DNA from: CBDFHV01 sp965247705
Lineage (GTDB): Bacteria > Pseudomonadota > Alphaproteobacteria > Rhodospirillales > CAMCUA01
Reading direction: 5' to 3'
DNA: 64,000 bases
Assembly: GCA_965247705.1 (NCBI GenBank)
Contig: CBDFHV010000059.1
Span: 1 to 64,000, forward strand
Shown here: positions 25,649 through 34,064 of the stretch, in pieces
How the letters are laid out: each line of letters opens with the position of its first letter
How positions within the stretch are numbered: position 1 is the first letter of the stretch
Translations under genes and position numbers: made by a program
Notes under the pieces: generated by a model
Told to the model about the DNA's origin: nothing
The model's database searches: none
What the model saw: the letters and a program-made list of their open reading frames with translations, nothing else

Positions 25649-26293
25649 ATGGCCGTGCGTCGTACCACCGCCGGCCGCCGGGGCCGCCGTCCGGTGCCGG
25701 ATCCCGCGGAACGCTTGATGACCGCGGCCCTGGCTTTAGCCGCGGCCCGTGGCTGGCGGGATTTGTCCCTGGCCGAGATCGCCGACGAGGCCGGCCTCTC
25801 CCCCATGGAGGCCTGGCAGGCCTTTCCCACCAAGTCGGCCATCCTTGTGGCCCTGATTGCCAAGATCGAATCGGCGGTGCTCGCCGGCGGCGCGGCAGCC
25901 GCCGACGAGTCGGCCCGGGACCGGCTGTTCGATCTGATCATGCGCTGCTTCGACGGACTGCAGGAACACCGGGCCGCGGTCGCCAACATCGCCTGGGACT
26001 GTCGCGCCGATCCGGCGACGGTTCTCATTCTGGCCCCACGCGTCCTCTGCTCCCTGGCCCTCGTCTTGGAAATGGCCGGTCTGTCGTCGGTCGGCCTTCG
26101 CGGCATTGCCCGGGTCAACGGCCTCGGCCTCGTTTTCGCCCAGGCTGTCCGAACCTGGCTGGGAGACGACAGCGCCGACATGGCAAAGACCATGGCGGCG
26201 CTGGATCTTGCCTTGCGCCGGGCCGAACAGGTGGCCCGAATGGCCGGAGATGCGCCGTGGCGACGGGCTTCGGAGGAGGCCGGCGAGGCCTGA
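25649..26293 (+). CDS. TetR-family transcriptional regulator
   Basis: A 214-residue regulator. The N-terminal helix-turn-helix (LSLAEIADEAGLSPMEAWQAF, about residues 45-65) is typical of TetR, preceded by an Arg-rich arm. The C-terminal ligand-binding domain is all-helical. The ATG at 25649 has a GAGGAAA site; a TTG at 25628 is weaker. It lies just upstream of the phasin gene, whose promoter carries palindromes (26303-26317, 26357-26371), but these look more like PhaR-type than TetR operators. The target is therefore unknown. Confidence 0.85.
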   Translation: MAVRRTTAGRRGRRPVPDPAERLMTAALALAAARGWRDLSLAEIADEAGLSPMEAWQAFPTKSAILVALIAKIESAVLAGGAAAADESARDRLFDLIMRCFDGLQEHRAAVANIAWDCRADPATVLILAPRVLCSLALVLEMAGLSSVGLRGIARVNGLGLVFAQAVRTWLGDDSADMAKTMAALDLALRRAEQVARMAGDAPWRRASEEAGEA

Positions 26294-26302
26294 TTCCGAG
26301 AT

Positions 26303-26317
26303 TTGTGCACTGCACAA
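26303..26317. promoter_or_regulatory. 15-bp perfect palindrome upstream of the phasin promoter
   Basis: TTGTGCA and TGCACAA flank a single C. The palindrome lies 7 bp upstream of the -35 element. A similar half-symmetric copy (TTGTGCA-A-TGCAAAT) spans the predicted transcription start at 26357-26371. Paired TGCA palindromes of this type are expected for the PHB-responsive repressor PhaR. Confidence 0.6.
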
Positions 26318-26323
26318 TTATTC

Positions 26324-26351
26324 TTGACACATCCATAATTTTAGCTATAAA
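26324..26351 (+). promoter_or_regulatory. Near-consensus sigma-70 promoter for the phasin gene
   Basis: TTGACA (26324-26329) and TATAAA (26346-26351) are separated by 16 bp, the strongest promoter match in the window. The predicted start is near 26358, inside the second TGCA palindrome, which fits repression by steric block. Confidence 0.8.
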
Positions 26352-26414
26352 TTGCGTTGTGCAATGCAAATCGACCAGTCCCCTCTCAGGGGGCCCTCTA
26401 AAGGAGCGCGTGTT

Positions 26415-26894
26415 ATGACCAAGAATGCAACAACGACGCCGGTGGAGGACGTAGCGCGCTTGTGGGCGATGTTCGATCCGGCGAAATTCTTCAAGACGTT
26501 TGGCGATCTGGGCAATGGGTTCGGCCTGCCGGGCTACGATCCCAAGGCGCTGATGGAAACCCAGCGACTGTCCGTGGAGACCTGGGCCAAGGCCCAAAAA
26601 CAGGCCATGGACGGTATGCAGGCGTTAGCGCGCCGCCAGTCGGAATTGGTTCGCGACGGCATGAAGGACATGAGCGTGGCGATGACGGCCGTCACCAAGG
26701 CCGGCTCGCCCAGCGAAGCCGCGCAGTTCCAGAACGAGTTCGCGAAAACGGCCTTCGAGCGGTTCGTCGAAGGCAGCCGCGAAATGAACGAGTTGGCCGT
26801 CAAGGCGAATACCGAGGCTTTGTCCCTGCTCACGGCCCGCACCGTCGCGGCCATGGACGAGATGAAGACGATGGCCGAGAAACCGGCCGCCTGA
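26415..26894 (+). CDS. Phasin family protein
   Basis: A 159-residue amphipathic helical protein of the phasin (TIGR01841-like) family, which coats polyhydroxyalkanoate granules. Seen are the FDPAKFFKTFGDL opening, the helical block METQRLSVETWAKAQKQAMD, and the C-terminal ELAVKANTEALSLL. It has no signal peptide. It is driven by its own strong promoter and closed by a terminator at 26935-26960, so it is a single-gene unit. No PHA synthase lies in the window. Confidence 0.88.
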   Translation: MTKNATTTPVEDVARLWAMFDPAKFFKTFGDLGNGFGLPGYDPKALMETQRLSVETWAKAQKQAMDGMQALARRQSELVRDGMKDMSVAMTAVTKAGSPSEAAQFQNEFAKTAFERFVEGSREMNELAVKANTEALSLLTARTVAAMDEMKTMAEKPAA

Positions 26895-26934
26895 CACGGT
26901 TCCACCTATCCGACGGGTCCGTCCCGTCGCCGGC

Positions 26935-26960
26935 AAGCCGCCCTTCGAGGCGGCTTTTTT
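26935..26960 (+). terminator. Rho-independent terminator after the phasin gene
   Basis: An 8-bp perfect stem (AAGCCGCC, 26935-26942, with GGCGGCTT, 26949-26956) has a 6-nt loop and continues into a run of six T residues. Confidence 0.85.
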
Positions 26961-27025
26961 CTTGCGGTGGGCGGCTGCCCTCGCCTATGCCGGGCCCAGT
27001 CGGGCCACGGCAAAAGGGGGCGGCA

Positions 27026-27361
27026 ATGACCATTTCCTACGACGACTTCCAGAAGGTGGACATCCGGGTGGGCACCATCGTCCGGGCGGAGCCCTTTCCC
27101 GAGGCCCGCAAGCCCGCCTTCAAGCTGTGGATCGATTTCGGCCCCGAGGTGGGCCAACGGAAAAGCTCCGCCCAGATTGTCGAGCGATACGACCTTGAGA
27201 GTCTGGTCGGCCAGCAAGTGGCGGCGGTCGTCAATTTCGCTCCCAAGCAGATCGGCCCCGTCATGTCGGAATGCCTGGTCCTTGGATTTCCCGACGGCGA
27301 AGGGGCCGTCGTGATGATCAGGCCTTCGCTGCCGGTCCCCGACGGCGGGCGGCTGTTCTGA
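27026..27361 (+). CDS. tRNA-binding domain protein, CsaA-like
   Basis: A 111-residue single-domain OB-fold protein of the tRNA-binding (EMAP-II/CsaA) family, with FQKVDIRVGTIVRAEPFPEA, FGPEVGQRKSSAQI, VVNFAPKQIGPVMSECLVLG and a C-terminal VPDGGRLF. CsaA of other bacteria has chaperone or export-related activity; the function here is inferred only from similarity. The next gene starts two bases after its stop. Confidence 0.9.
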   Translation: MTISYDDFQKVDIRVGTIVRAEPFPEARKPAFKLWIDFGPEVGQRKSSAQIVERYDLESLVGQQVAAVVNFAPKQIGPVMSECLVLGFPDGEGAVVMIRPSLPVPDGGRLF

Positions 27362-27362
27362 C

Positions 27363-28061
27363 ATGGGCCCACCCACCATCGATGAGATCGCCGCGGCGGC
27401 GGCCCACGACCGGACCCTGGCGCCGCCGGTCCTCAAGGCGAAGCATGTGCGCCAATTCGATGCCCAGGTATGGAACCCGGCCCGTTGCACGGCGGCCATG
27501 TCGTATCTGGAGCTGGGCTGTGGGACCGGCCTGTTCCTCGCTTACCTCCTGTCGAAGGGGGTCCGGCGCATGATCGGCATCGATCGCGAGCCCCTGGTTC
27601 TCGACCAAACGCTGCCGGCCGTGGCGACCCACATGCGGGTGGCGGAGGTCGATGCCTTCCTCGCCGATCCGCCCGCCGAGCCCGTCGACCGAATCGTCAT
27701 GCTGGACGTCCTCGAGCATTTCACGCCGCAGACCGGGGTCGCGCTGCTGGCAGCACTGCGCCGGCGCCTGGCGCCGGGCGGCAAGGTCGTGGTGCGCGTG
27801 CCCAACGCTTCGTCGCCGTGGGGCCTGCGTCACCAGTTCGGGGATCTCACCCACCGGGCGACCTATACCCCCGACAGTCTTCGCCAGGCCGCCGTCGCCG
27901 CCGGCTACGCGCCGCCCCTGTGTCTGCCCGTGCGGCGTCATCGGGGCCTTCGGGCCTGGTTGCACGTGGCGGTGGAAAAGATGGCGCGCCTGGCCTTCGA
28001 CGAGGTGCCTGTCATCTGGACCGCGACTTTCGTCGCCGTCCTGGAACCTCGGAAGAGTTAA
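27363..28061 (+). CDS. Class I SAM-dependent methyltransferase
   Basis: A 232-residue protein with motif I YLELGCGTGLFLAYLLSKG, acidic loop IGIDREP, and motif IV-like VDRIVMLDVLEHF followed by LAPGGKVVVRVPNAS. The C-terminal half contains an Arg/His-rich stretch. The substrate is unknown. It is almost fused to the CsaA-like gene upstream, so the two are co-transcribed. A 33-bp perfect inverted repeat follows its stop. Confidence 0.85.
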   Translation: MGPPTIDEIAAAAAHDRTLAPPVLKAKHVRQFDAQVWNPARCTAAMSYLELGCGTGLFLAYLLSKGVRRMIGIDREPLVLDQTLPAVATHMRVAEVDAFLADPPAEPVDRIVMLDVLEHFTPQTGVALLAALRRRLAPGGKVVVRVPNASSPWGLRHQFGDLTHRATYTPDSLRQAAVAAGYAPPLCLPVRRHRGLRAWLHVAVEKMARLAFDEVPVIWTATFVAVLEPRKS

Positions 28062-28078
28062 GGTATGTCATGGTTTGG

Positions 28079-28159
28079 CGGGACCAGCCCGCTCCCCCTC
28101 CCGGCCACCCATAGCGTACGATCCCGTGGGTGGCCGGGAGGGGGAGCGGGCTGGTCCCG
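28079..28159. repeat. Large perfect inverted repeat between convergent genes
   Basis: Arms at 28079-28111 and 28127-28159 are exact complements over 33 bp with a 15-nt loop. The arms are GC-rich with C-tracts. No T-tract follows on either strand. It lies between the convergent methyltransferase (ends 28061) and histidine kinase (ends 28183) genes, so a bidirectional transcription barrier or an inserted repeat element are both possible. Confidence 0.9.
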
Positions 28160-28182
28160 ATCTCGCGCCAGCGGAAAATGGC

Positions 28183-29499
28183 CTAGACCGGGACCCGCAC
28201 CCGGGCCCGCAGGCCGCCGAGGGGGGAATCGGACAATTCCACGTCGCCGCCGTGGCCACGGGCCACGTCCCGGGCGATGGTGAGGCCCAGGCCGACGCCG
28301 CCGGTGCCGACATTGCGGGAGCCTTCGACGCGGAAAAACGGTTTAAACACGTCCTCCCGGCGATCCTCCGCGATGCCGGGGCCGTCATCGTCGATGGTGA
28401 TCTCCACCGCGTCGCCGCGCCGGCCAACCCGCACCGCCACGTGATCCCCATGGCGCGCCGCGTTCTCGATCAGGTTCGTGACACAGCGCCGGAAGGCATC
28501 GGGCCGCACGGGGACGGCGAGCGTCTCTTCGCAGTGAAGGTCGATGCCGTTGCCGTCGCGACGGGTTCTGCTCACCACGTCGAAGAGCATTGAGGCCAGT
28601 TCGACGGGTTGCGGCGCTTCCGTGCCCTCGCCCCGGGCGAAGGCCAGGTAGCCTTCCAACATGCGTTCCATTTCGGCCACGTCCTGGGACAATTCCTCCA
28701 CGTCGCCGTCGCCGCCCAGGGCCAACTGAAGCTTCATGCGGGTCAATGGGGTTCGCAGGTCGTGGGAAACGCCGGCCAGCATCTCCGTGCGCTGCTGAAT
28801 CTGGCGCTGGATGCGATCGCGCATGGCCAGATAGGCGGTCGTCGCCTGACGCACCTCCTGCGCCCCTTCCGGCTTTAGCCGCGGCGCATCGCGTCCCTTG
28901 CCCAGTTCATCGGCGGCCAGGGCCAGGCGCCGGATGGGCTTGACCTGGTTGCGCATGAACACGGTGGCCAAGCCGAACAGGATCATCGAAGTCCCGACCA
29001 TCCACATTACGAAGATGTAGGTGGTGGAACTGAACAGCCGCTTTCGGGTGGTGATCACTTCCAGGACACCGTCCGTGAGCTGGACCTGAATTCTGAGATC
29101 GCGGGCCAGGGATCGGGTGTCCAGGCGGTAGGGTCGGGCGACGAAATCGGCCATGGCCTTGTCGACGACCGCCTCCAGGACGCCGTTATCCTCGGACGGC
29201 GTGTTGGGGAGGATCGCGCCTTCCTCGAACCGCGCCCGGATCTGCATGTGATGATCGGCGATCTGGAAGGCTCGGGCATGGCCTTCGGGGGTCGGGTCCT
29301 CCCGCATGACCTCGATAACCACTGCGATGTCGCCGGCCAGCCCCCGGGCCAGGCTCAGACTCACTTTGTCCCAGTGGCTCTCGTAGAAGATGAAGGCCGA
29401 GACCACCTGCAGCAACACCAGGGGCATCACGACGATCATCAGGGATCGCCCGAGGAGGCTCTTGGGCAAAACCCGCTTGATCAAGGCATCCCCGATCAT
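28183..29499 (-). CDS. Sensor histidine kinase, EnvZ-like
   Basis: A 438-residue inner-membrane kinase. The first membrane helix is near residues 17-40. A periplasmic sensor of about 120 residues follows, then a second helix (YIFVMWMVGTSMILFGLATV), HAMP, and the dimerisation domain with phospho-acceptor His246 in GVSHDLRTPLTR. The ATPase domain has N in LIENAARHG, DDDGPGIA, and GVGLGLTI. Architecture and motifs match the EnvZ group. It follows its response regulator by 119 bp on the same strand. Confidence 0.92.
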   Translation of the reverse strand: MIGDALIKRVLPKSLLGRSLMIVVMPLVLLQVVSAFIFYESHWDKVSLSLARGLAGDIAVVIEVMREDPTPEGHARAFQIADHHMQIRARFEEGAILPNTPSEDNGVLEAVVDKAMADFVARPYRLDTRSLARDLRIQVQLTDGVLEVITTRKRLFSSTTYIFVMWMVGTSMILFGLATVFMRNQVKPIRRLALAADELGKGRDAPRLKPEGAQEVRQATTAYLAMRDRIQRQIQQRTEMLAGVSHDLRTPLTRMKLQLALGGDGDVEELSQDVAEMERMLEGYLAFARGEGTEAPQPVELASMLFDVVSRTRRDGNGIDLHCEETLAVPVRPDAFRRCVTNLIENAARHGDHVAVRVGRRGDAVEITIDDDGPGIAEDRREDVFKPFFRVEGSRNVGTGGVGLGLTIARDVARGHGGDVELSDSPLGGLRARVRVPV

Positions 29500-29618
29500 G
29501 ATTCCGGCTCCCGACTTTTCCGACTAGTGTTGCGATTCTAACATTTGGTTCCTGAGCCCGGGGGTGAAGGTCGCAGTTTGCGTAGATTTAATGGGAACGA
29601 AATGTCTCGATCGGAACA

Positions 29619-30302
29619 CTAGTCCGGATGAAGAACGTAGCCGCGGCCGCGCACGGTCTGAAGATAACGCGGCAGGCGCGGGTTCGGTTCGATCTTGCGG
29701 CGCAGGCGGGTGACCTGCACATCGACGGCCCGCTCGCCCCCGCCGGCGCCGGTCCGCTCGATCAGCTCGTCCCGGTCCAGCACGAGGCCCGGGCGCTCGG
29801 CCAGGGCCCGCAGCAGGGCCACCTCCACCGACGTCAAGCGAATGTGGGCGCTTCCCTTTCGCAGTTCACCCCGTTCCGGATCGAAGGAGACATCGCCGAG
29901 GCGGATCTGGATGGGGGCCGACTCCTCGGCGGGCACCCGTCTTAGAATGCCGCGAATTCGCAGGAGCAGCTCCCGAGGCTCGAACGGTTTTACCAGATAG
30001 TCGTCGGCCCCGGCTTCAAGGCCGGAAATGCGGTCCTCTGCTTCGCCCATGGCGGTCAGCATCAGGATTGGCACGGTGCCCTTGCGCCGCAAACTGCTCG
30101 CCAGGTCGAGGCCGCTTTCTCCAGGCATCATCAGGTCCAGCACGATCAAGTCGAAGGCGAAGCGGGCCAGTTGATCGCGGGCGTCCACGGCATCCTTCGC
30201 GGAGGAGACAACTAATTGGTTCTCGCTCAGATACGCGCGCAGAAGCTCCCGAAGCCGGGTGTCGTCGTCCACCACCAGGATGTGGGGGAGGGACTCCTCC
30301 AT
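29619..30302 (-). CDS. OmpR-family response regulator
   Basis: A 227-residue regulator. The receiver domain has acidic pocket D12-D13, phospho-acceptor D56 in VLDLMMPG, and Lys in DYLVKPF. The C-terminal winged helix contains RLTSVEVALLRALAERPG and ends TVRGRGYVLHPD. The ATG at 30302 is chosen because the receiver begins at residue 6; upstream in-frame starts add unrelated residues. It pairs with the kinase downstream. The signal and targets are not indicated by sequence. Confidence 0.92.
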   Translation of the reverse strand: MEESLPHILVVDDDTRLRELLRAYLSENQLVVSSAKDAVDARDQLARFAFDLIVLDLMMPGESGLDLASSLRRKGTVPILMLTAMGEAEDRISGLEAGADDYLVKPFEPRELLLRIRGILRRVPAEESAPIQIRLGDVSFDPERGELRKGSAHIRLTSVEVALLRALAERPGLVLDRDELIERTGAGGGERAVDVQVTRLRRKIEPNPRLPRYLQTVRGRGYVLHPD

Positions 30303-30395
30303 GCGGTCATCGCCCCGTTCCGGAATGCCAAGCGTCGATTTTACCACAGGCCGCTCTACCGCAGGCCGTCCAGTATCGACCTTTCGTTCGGTGCG

Positions 30396-30893
30396 TCACT
30401 CGCTGTCCGAATTGGAGTCCCTGAACCGGCCGCGGTCGTCGTCGTTGACGATGCCCCGCATGATGGCGCGAAAGCCGGCCACCGCCTCGGCGCCGGCCGC
30501 CTCGTAGGCCCGCGCGATGCGGCGGCATTGGGTCTGGGTCAGCAGCGTTTCCAGTTCCCGGCCCGTCGCGGTGAGGTAGAGCCGGCGCCGCCGACGGTCG
30601 TGCTGGTCGACGTCCTGGCGAACGAATTCCTCGTCGATCAATTGGCCAAGCACCCGCGACAGGCTCTGCTTGGTGATCTTCAGGATCTTGAGAAGACCGC
30701 TGACGGTCATGCCCGGGTGACGCCCGACGAAGTAGACAACCCGGTGGTGGGCGCGTCCGAATCCATGGCGAGTCAGGATCGCGTCCGCCTCGCCGGTGAA
30801 ATCGCGGTAGGCGAAGAACAAGAGCTCAATCGCCTGGCGCAAATCCTCCTCGCGCAGGAACAGAGGATTGGCGCGAGGGCGGTGCGGGGACAT
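30396..30893 (-). CDS. MarR-family transcriptional regulator
   Basis: A 165-residue regulator with the MarR winged helix: MTVSGLLKILKITKQSLSRVL (recognition helices) and the wing DQHDRRRRRLYLTATGRELE. The N-terminal helix is long and may dimerise. It is divergent from ilvE. A 17-bp dyad, AGTCA-N7-TGACT at 30919-30935, lies 25 bp upstream of its start and is a likely operator for itself and for the aminotransferase gene. Confidence 0.9.
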   Translation of the reverse strand: MSPHRPRANPLFLREEDLRQAIELLFFAYRDFTGEADAILTRHGFGRAHHRVVYFVGRHPGMTVSGLLKILKITKQSLSRVLGQLIDEEFVRQDVDQHDRRRRRLYLTATGRELETLLTQTQCRRIARAYEAAGAEAVAGFRAIMRGIVNDDDRGRFRDSNSDSE

Positions 30894-30918
30894 GACCGAT
30901 CGGCGACCCGACTGATTT

Positions 30919-30935
30919 AGTCAGCTATATTGACT
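30919..30935. promoter_or_regulatory. Dyad in the MarR/ilvE intergenic region
   Basis: Arms AGTCA and TGACT are separated by 7 bp. The right arm overlaps TTGACT (30930-30935), a possible -35 element for the aminotransferase gene, with TAGCAA 17 bp downstream at 30953-30958. Binding here could repress both divergent genes. Confidence 0.5.
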
Positions 30936-31033
30936 TATATGCCGGGCGGTGCTAGCAATGCAACCCTGTTCTTCAATCGCGAGCAGCCAGCTAGAAATCT
31001 TCCCGCCAACCATCAGCCAGGGACACAACGGTC

Positions 31034-31936
31034 ATGGCCGAACAGCCCTTTCATGATCGCGACGGAGAGATCTGGTACGACGGCGCCCTGGTCCCGTGGC
31101 GCCACGCCAATCTCCACGTGCTGTCCCATGGCCTCCATTATGCCTCCTGCGTCTTCGAAGGCGAGCGGGTCTACGGCGGCAAGATATTCAAGCTGACCGA
31201 GCATAGCGAGCGCCTGTTCACTTCCGCCCGCACGCTGGGGTTCGACATCCCCCATACGGTCGCCGACATCGACGCGGCTTGCGTGGAAACCTGCAAAGTC
31301 AACGGCATCATCGACGGCTACGTACGGCCCGTCGCCTGGCGGGGTAGCGAGATGATGGGCGTTTCGGCCCAGGCGAGCAATATCCACGTGTCCATCGCCA
31401 CCTGGCCCTGGCCGTCCTACTTTTCCCCCGAGGCCCGCATGAAGGGGATCAAGCTGCAGACGTCGTCCTGGCGGCGTCCGGCCCCCGAGACGGCGCCGGT
31501 CCACGCCAAGGCCGCCGGCCTCTACATGATCTGCACCATGTCCAAGCACGCCGCCGAGGCGGCCGGCTTCCACGATGCCCTGATGCTCGACTGGCGGGGC
31601 CGCGTGTCAGAGGCGACGGGCGCCAACATATTTCTGACTTTCGGCGATACGACCCTGCATACGCCGACGCCGGACTGCTTCCTGGACGGCATTACCCGAC
31701 GGACGGTGATCGAGCTTGCCCGCCGGCGCGGCTGGGAGGTGGTGGAGCGCACCGTCATGCCCGACGAAGTGGCCAAGGCCACGGAGATTTTCCTTACCGG
31801 CACCGCCGCCGAGGTGACGCCGGTCGGCCAGATCGACGACCTCACCTTCACCCCGGGCGAGGTCTGCCGCGCCATGATGGAGGACTACGAGCGGGAAGTG
31901 GGCAAGGCGCCCGCCGACGCCGCCTCGGCGGCATAA
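31034..31936 (+). CDS. ilvE: Branched-chain amino acid aminotransferase
   Basis: Transfers amino groups between glutamate and branched-chain 2-oxo acids, using PLP. The 300-residue fold IV enzyme starts with the substrate-side motif FHDRDGEIWYDGALVPW. It has PLP-binding Lys159 in VHAKAAGLYM, EATGANIF, and the C-terminal TGTAAEVTPV. Class IV relatives (D-amino acid aminotransferase, aminodeoxychorismate lyase) are alternatives, but length and motifs favour IlvE. It is convergent with the hyuB gene downstream. Confidence 0.88.
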   Translation: MAEQPFHDRDGEIWYDGALVPWRHANLHVLSHGLHYASCVFEGERVYGGKIFKLTEHSERLFTSARTLGFDIPHTVADIDAACVETCKVNGIIDGYVRPVAWRGSEMMGVSAQASNIHVSIATWPWPSYFSPEARMKGIKLQTSSWRRPAPETAPVHAKAAGLYMICTMSKHAAEAAGFHDALMLDWRGRVSEATGANIFLTFGDTTLHTPTPDCFLDGITRRTVIELARRRGWEVVERTVMPDEVAKATEIFLTGTAAEVTPVGQIDDLTFTPGEVCRAMMEDYEREVGKAPADAASAA

Positions 31937-31959
31937 AGGGCAGGCCGCATGGCGCTGGC

Positions 31960-34014
31960 CTATTCGGCCGCCGCCGCTTCAGCCGGGAAAATCTCCGCTA
32001 TCGCTTGCCGCAACTTCGCACGCAGGGCGTCCGGGTCCGTCATGACCTCGTTCAGGGGGATCGAACCGGCCACGGGGAGGGGGCCCATGGTGCGTTCGAA
32101 GACGGCGCGTCGGGTCTGTTGGCGCACCGGCTTGGGGACGGCGGCCAGGCGGCGGTTCAGGTCCAGCATGGTAGCGTCGTCGAAAACGCTTTCCCAGGCC
32201 TCCCGTTCCGGGCCGAAGTCGAAGAAGGCCCGGCGGTTGTCCCGGGGGCGTCCGGACCTCAGCCTATTCGTTGCCGCCGCATCCACCCGCCCGGTCTGAT
32301 CCACCGCCACGCCGTAGTCCCGCGCCGCGCCGGTGGTGGTGACGAAGCCGGTGCGCACGTCCTCGGCGACGCTGGCGGGATCCCGTTCGAGGGGATCCCC
32401 GTAGCCGCTGCCGCCGGGCATCATGATGGTCAGCGTGTCGCCACGGTTGACGGGCAGCTCGTCGATCTTGGGCAAGTCCCGTTCGCTGGCCTGACCGCGG
32501 TTGAAGATGGCGCGGAAGCGGGCCGCCGGCCGGCCGCCGTTGAAGCCCCAGGGCTGGAACCGCAGACGCTCCATGCCGCGGGCGAGGATGGTGCCGCCGT
32601 CGCGCAGTACCTCCACCGTCATCACCTGTCCGACGCCGCCCCGCCACCGGCCCGGGCCGCCCGAATCGGCGCGGATGTCGTATTCGCGCACGATCGCCCC
32701 GGCGTCGCATTCGATGGTTTCGATGGGGTGGTTCTTCATGTTGTTGAGGGTGGCGTCGCGCACCTCCACCCCGTCCTGGCCACGGATCGCACCCATGCCC
32801 CCCTTCATGGGCTCGATCACCTGGACCGTACGCCGGTCCGAGCCCGGCACGTGCTCGGCCAGCACGAAGGGACAGCTCGACCCACACGACGGCCCCGCCA
32901 TGCGGTCGGGCACCGCCTTGAGGATGGCGCCGGTCATGGCGTCGTTGAGCCGCCGCGCCGTTGCGTGGCGGATACCCACGGCGTCGGGGAATTCGGCATG
33001 CATCACGGTGCCGGGGGGATTGGTGGCGGTGATGTATCGGTAGAGTCCCGCGTTCATGACCAAGCTCGGATCGTGGGTGGTCATGAAGGTGGTGATCCGC
33101 ATGCTGAGCCAATAGTTGCGATTGCCCATGGTGGGCACGTTGTAGGCGGCCATGACCTGGGGATCGGTGCCGGAGACGTCGATGTCGACGGTGCCGTCCT
33201 TTACGGTCAGGCGGACCCGCACCCGAAGCGGGATGGTGGTCACAAGGTCGTCGTCCAGGTAGTCCCAGAATTCGTAGGTGCCGTCGGGAATCAAGCGCAA
33301 TACGGTGCGCGCCTTTTCCGCCGTGTAGTCTTGCAGGGCTTTTGGCGCGGCGAGGAGGGTCTCCACCCCATACTGCGCAATGATGTCCGCCACCCGCGCG
33401 GCGCCGATGCGCATGCCGCCGACCATGGCCCGGATATCGCCCATGTTCATGTCGGGCATGCGGCAGTTGGTCTCGATGACGTTGACCAGATCCTGGTCGT
33501 AGACCCCCTGGTGGCACAGTTTCAGGGGTGGAATGCGCAGCCCTTCCTGAAAGATGTCGTGGGACGACGGCGAGATGGAGCTGGGCACCCGACCGCCCAC
33601 GTCCGTGCAATGGATAAAGCACCAGCCGTAGGCGACGATCCGGCCATCATGAAAGTAGGGCATGATGACATGGATGTCCGGCAGGTGGGTCACTAGGCCA
33701 TCGGTGGTGTAGGGGTCGTTGGTAAGGACCACGTCGCCCTCTTCCAGCGGCCCGGCGGCCCGGATGGCTTCCGCGCAATCCAGGTCGATGAGGAACTGGC
33801 AGGTGGCCGACGGCGGATAGCCGAACACGCTGCCGTCGGGAGCGATCAGCGCGGTGCCGAAGTCGGCGCCCTCCTTGACATAGGTGGACCGGGACGCCCG
33901 CTGCAGGGCGAAATACATCTCGTCGGCGATGGCCGCGACTTTGTTGTTGAAGATCTCCAGCAGGATCGGGTCGAAGGCCGTTCCGCTGTTGCCTGTGCCG
34001 TTTTCAATCGACAT
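31960..34014 (-). CDS. Hydantoinase B/oxoprolinase family protein (HyuB-type), copy 1
   Basis: A 684-residue HyuB-type subunit. It opens with FDPILLEIFNNKVAAIADEM, followed by VVLTNDPYTTDGLVTHLPDI, CTDVGGRVPSSISPSSHDIF and the C-terminal GGSGYGDPLERDP. HyuB works with a HyuA ATPase subunit in ATP-dependent opening of hydantoins, 5-oxoproline or acetone-type substrates. No HyuA gene is adjacent. It is the most downstream of three minus-strand HyuB genes, separated from the next by the opposite-strand HicB-like gene. Confidence 0.9.
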   Translation of the reverse strand: MSIENGTGNSGTAFDPILLEIFNNKVAAIADEMYFALQRASRSTYVKEGADFGTALIAPDGSVFGYPPSATCQFLIDLDCAEAIRAAGPLEEGDVVLTNDPYTTDGLVTHLPDIHVIMPYFHDGRIVAYGWCFIHCTDVGGRVPSSISPSSHDIFQEGLRIPPLKLCHQGVYDQDLVNVIETNCRMPDMNMGDIRAMVGGMRIGAARVADIIAQYGVETLLAAPKALQDYTAEKARTVLRLIPDGTYEFWDYLDDDLVTTIPLRVRVRLTVKDGTVDIDVSGTDPQVMAAYNVPTMGNRNYWLSMRITTFMTTHDPSLVMNAGLYRYITATNPPGTVMHAEFPDAVGIRHATARRLNDAMTGAILKAVPDRMAGPSCGSSCPFVLAEHVPGSDRRTVQVIEPMKGGMGAIRGQDGVEVRDATLNNMKNHPIETIECDAGAIVREYDIRADSGGPGRWRGGVGQVMTVEVLRDGGTILARGMERLRFQPWGFNGGRPAARFRAIFNRGQASERDLPKIDELPVNRGDTLTIMMPGGSGYGDPLERDPASVAEDVRTGFVTTTGAARDYGVAVDQTGRVDAAATNRLRSGRPRDNRRAFFDFGPEREAWESVFDDATMLDLNRRLAAVPKPVRQQTRRAVFERTMGPLPVAGSIPLNEVMTDPDALRAKLRQAIAEIFPAEAAAAE

Positions 34015-34064
34015 GTTCGACCCTATTGTGCGGCTTCGACCGTTGAGCAGGGGGAAGGTAACTG

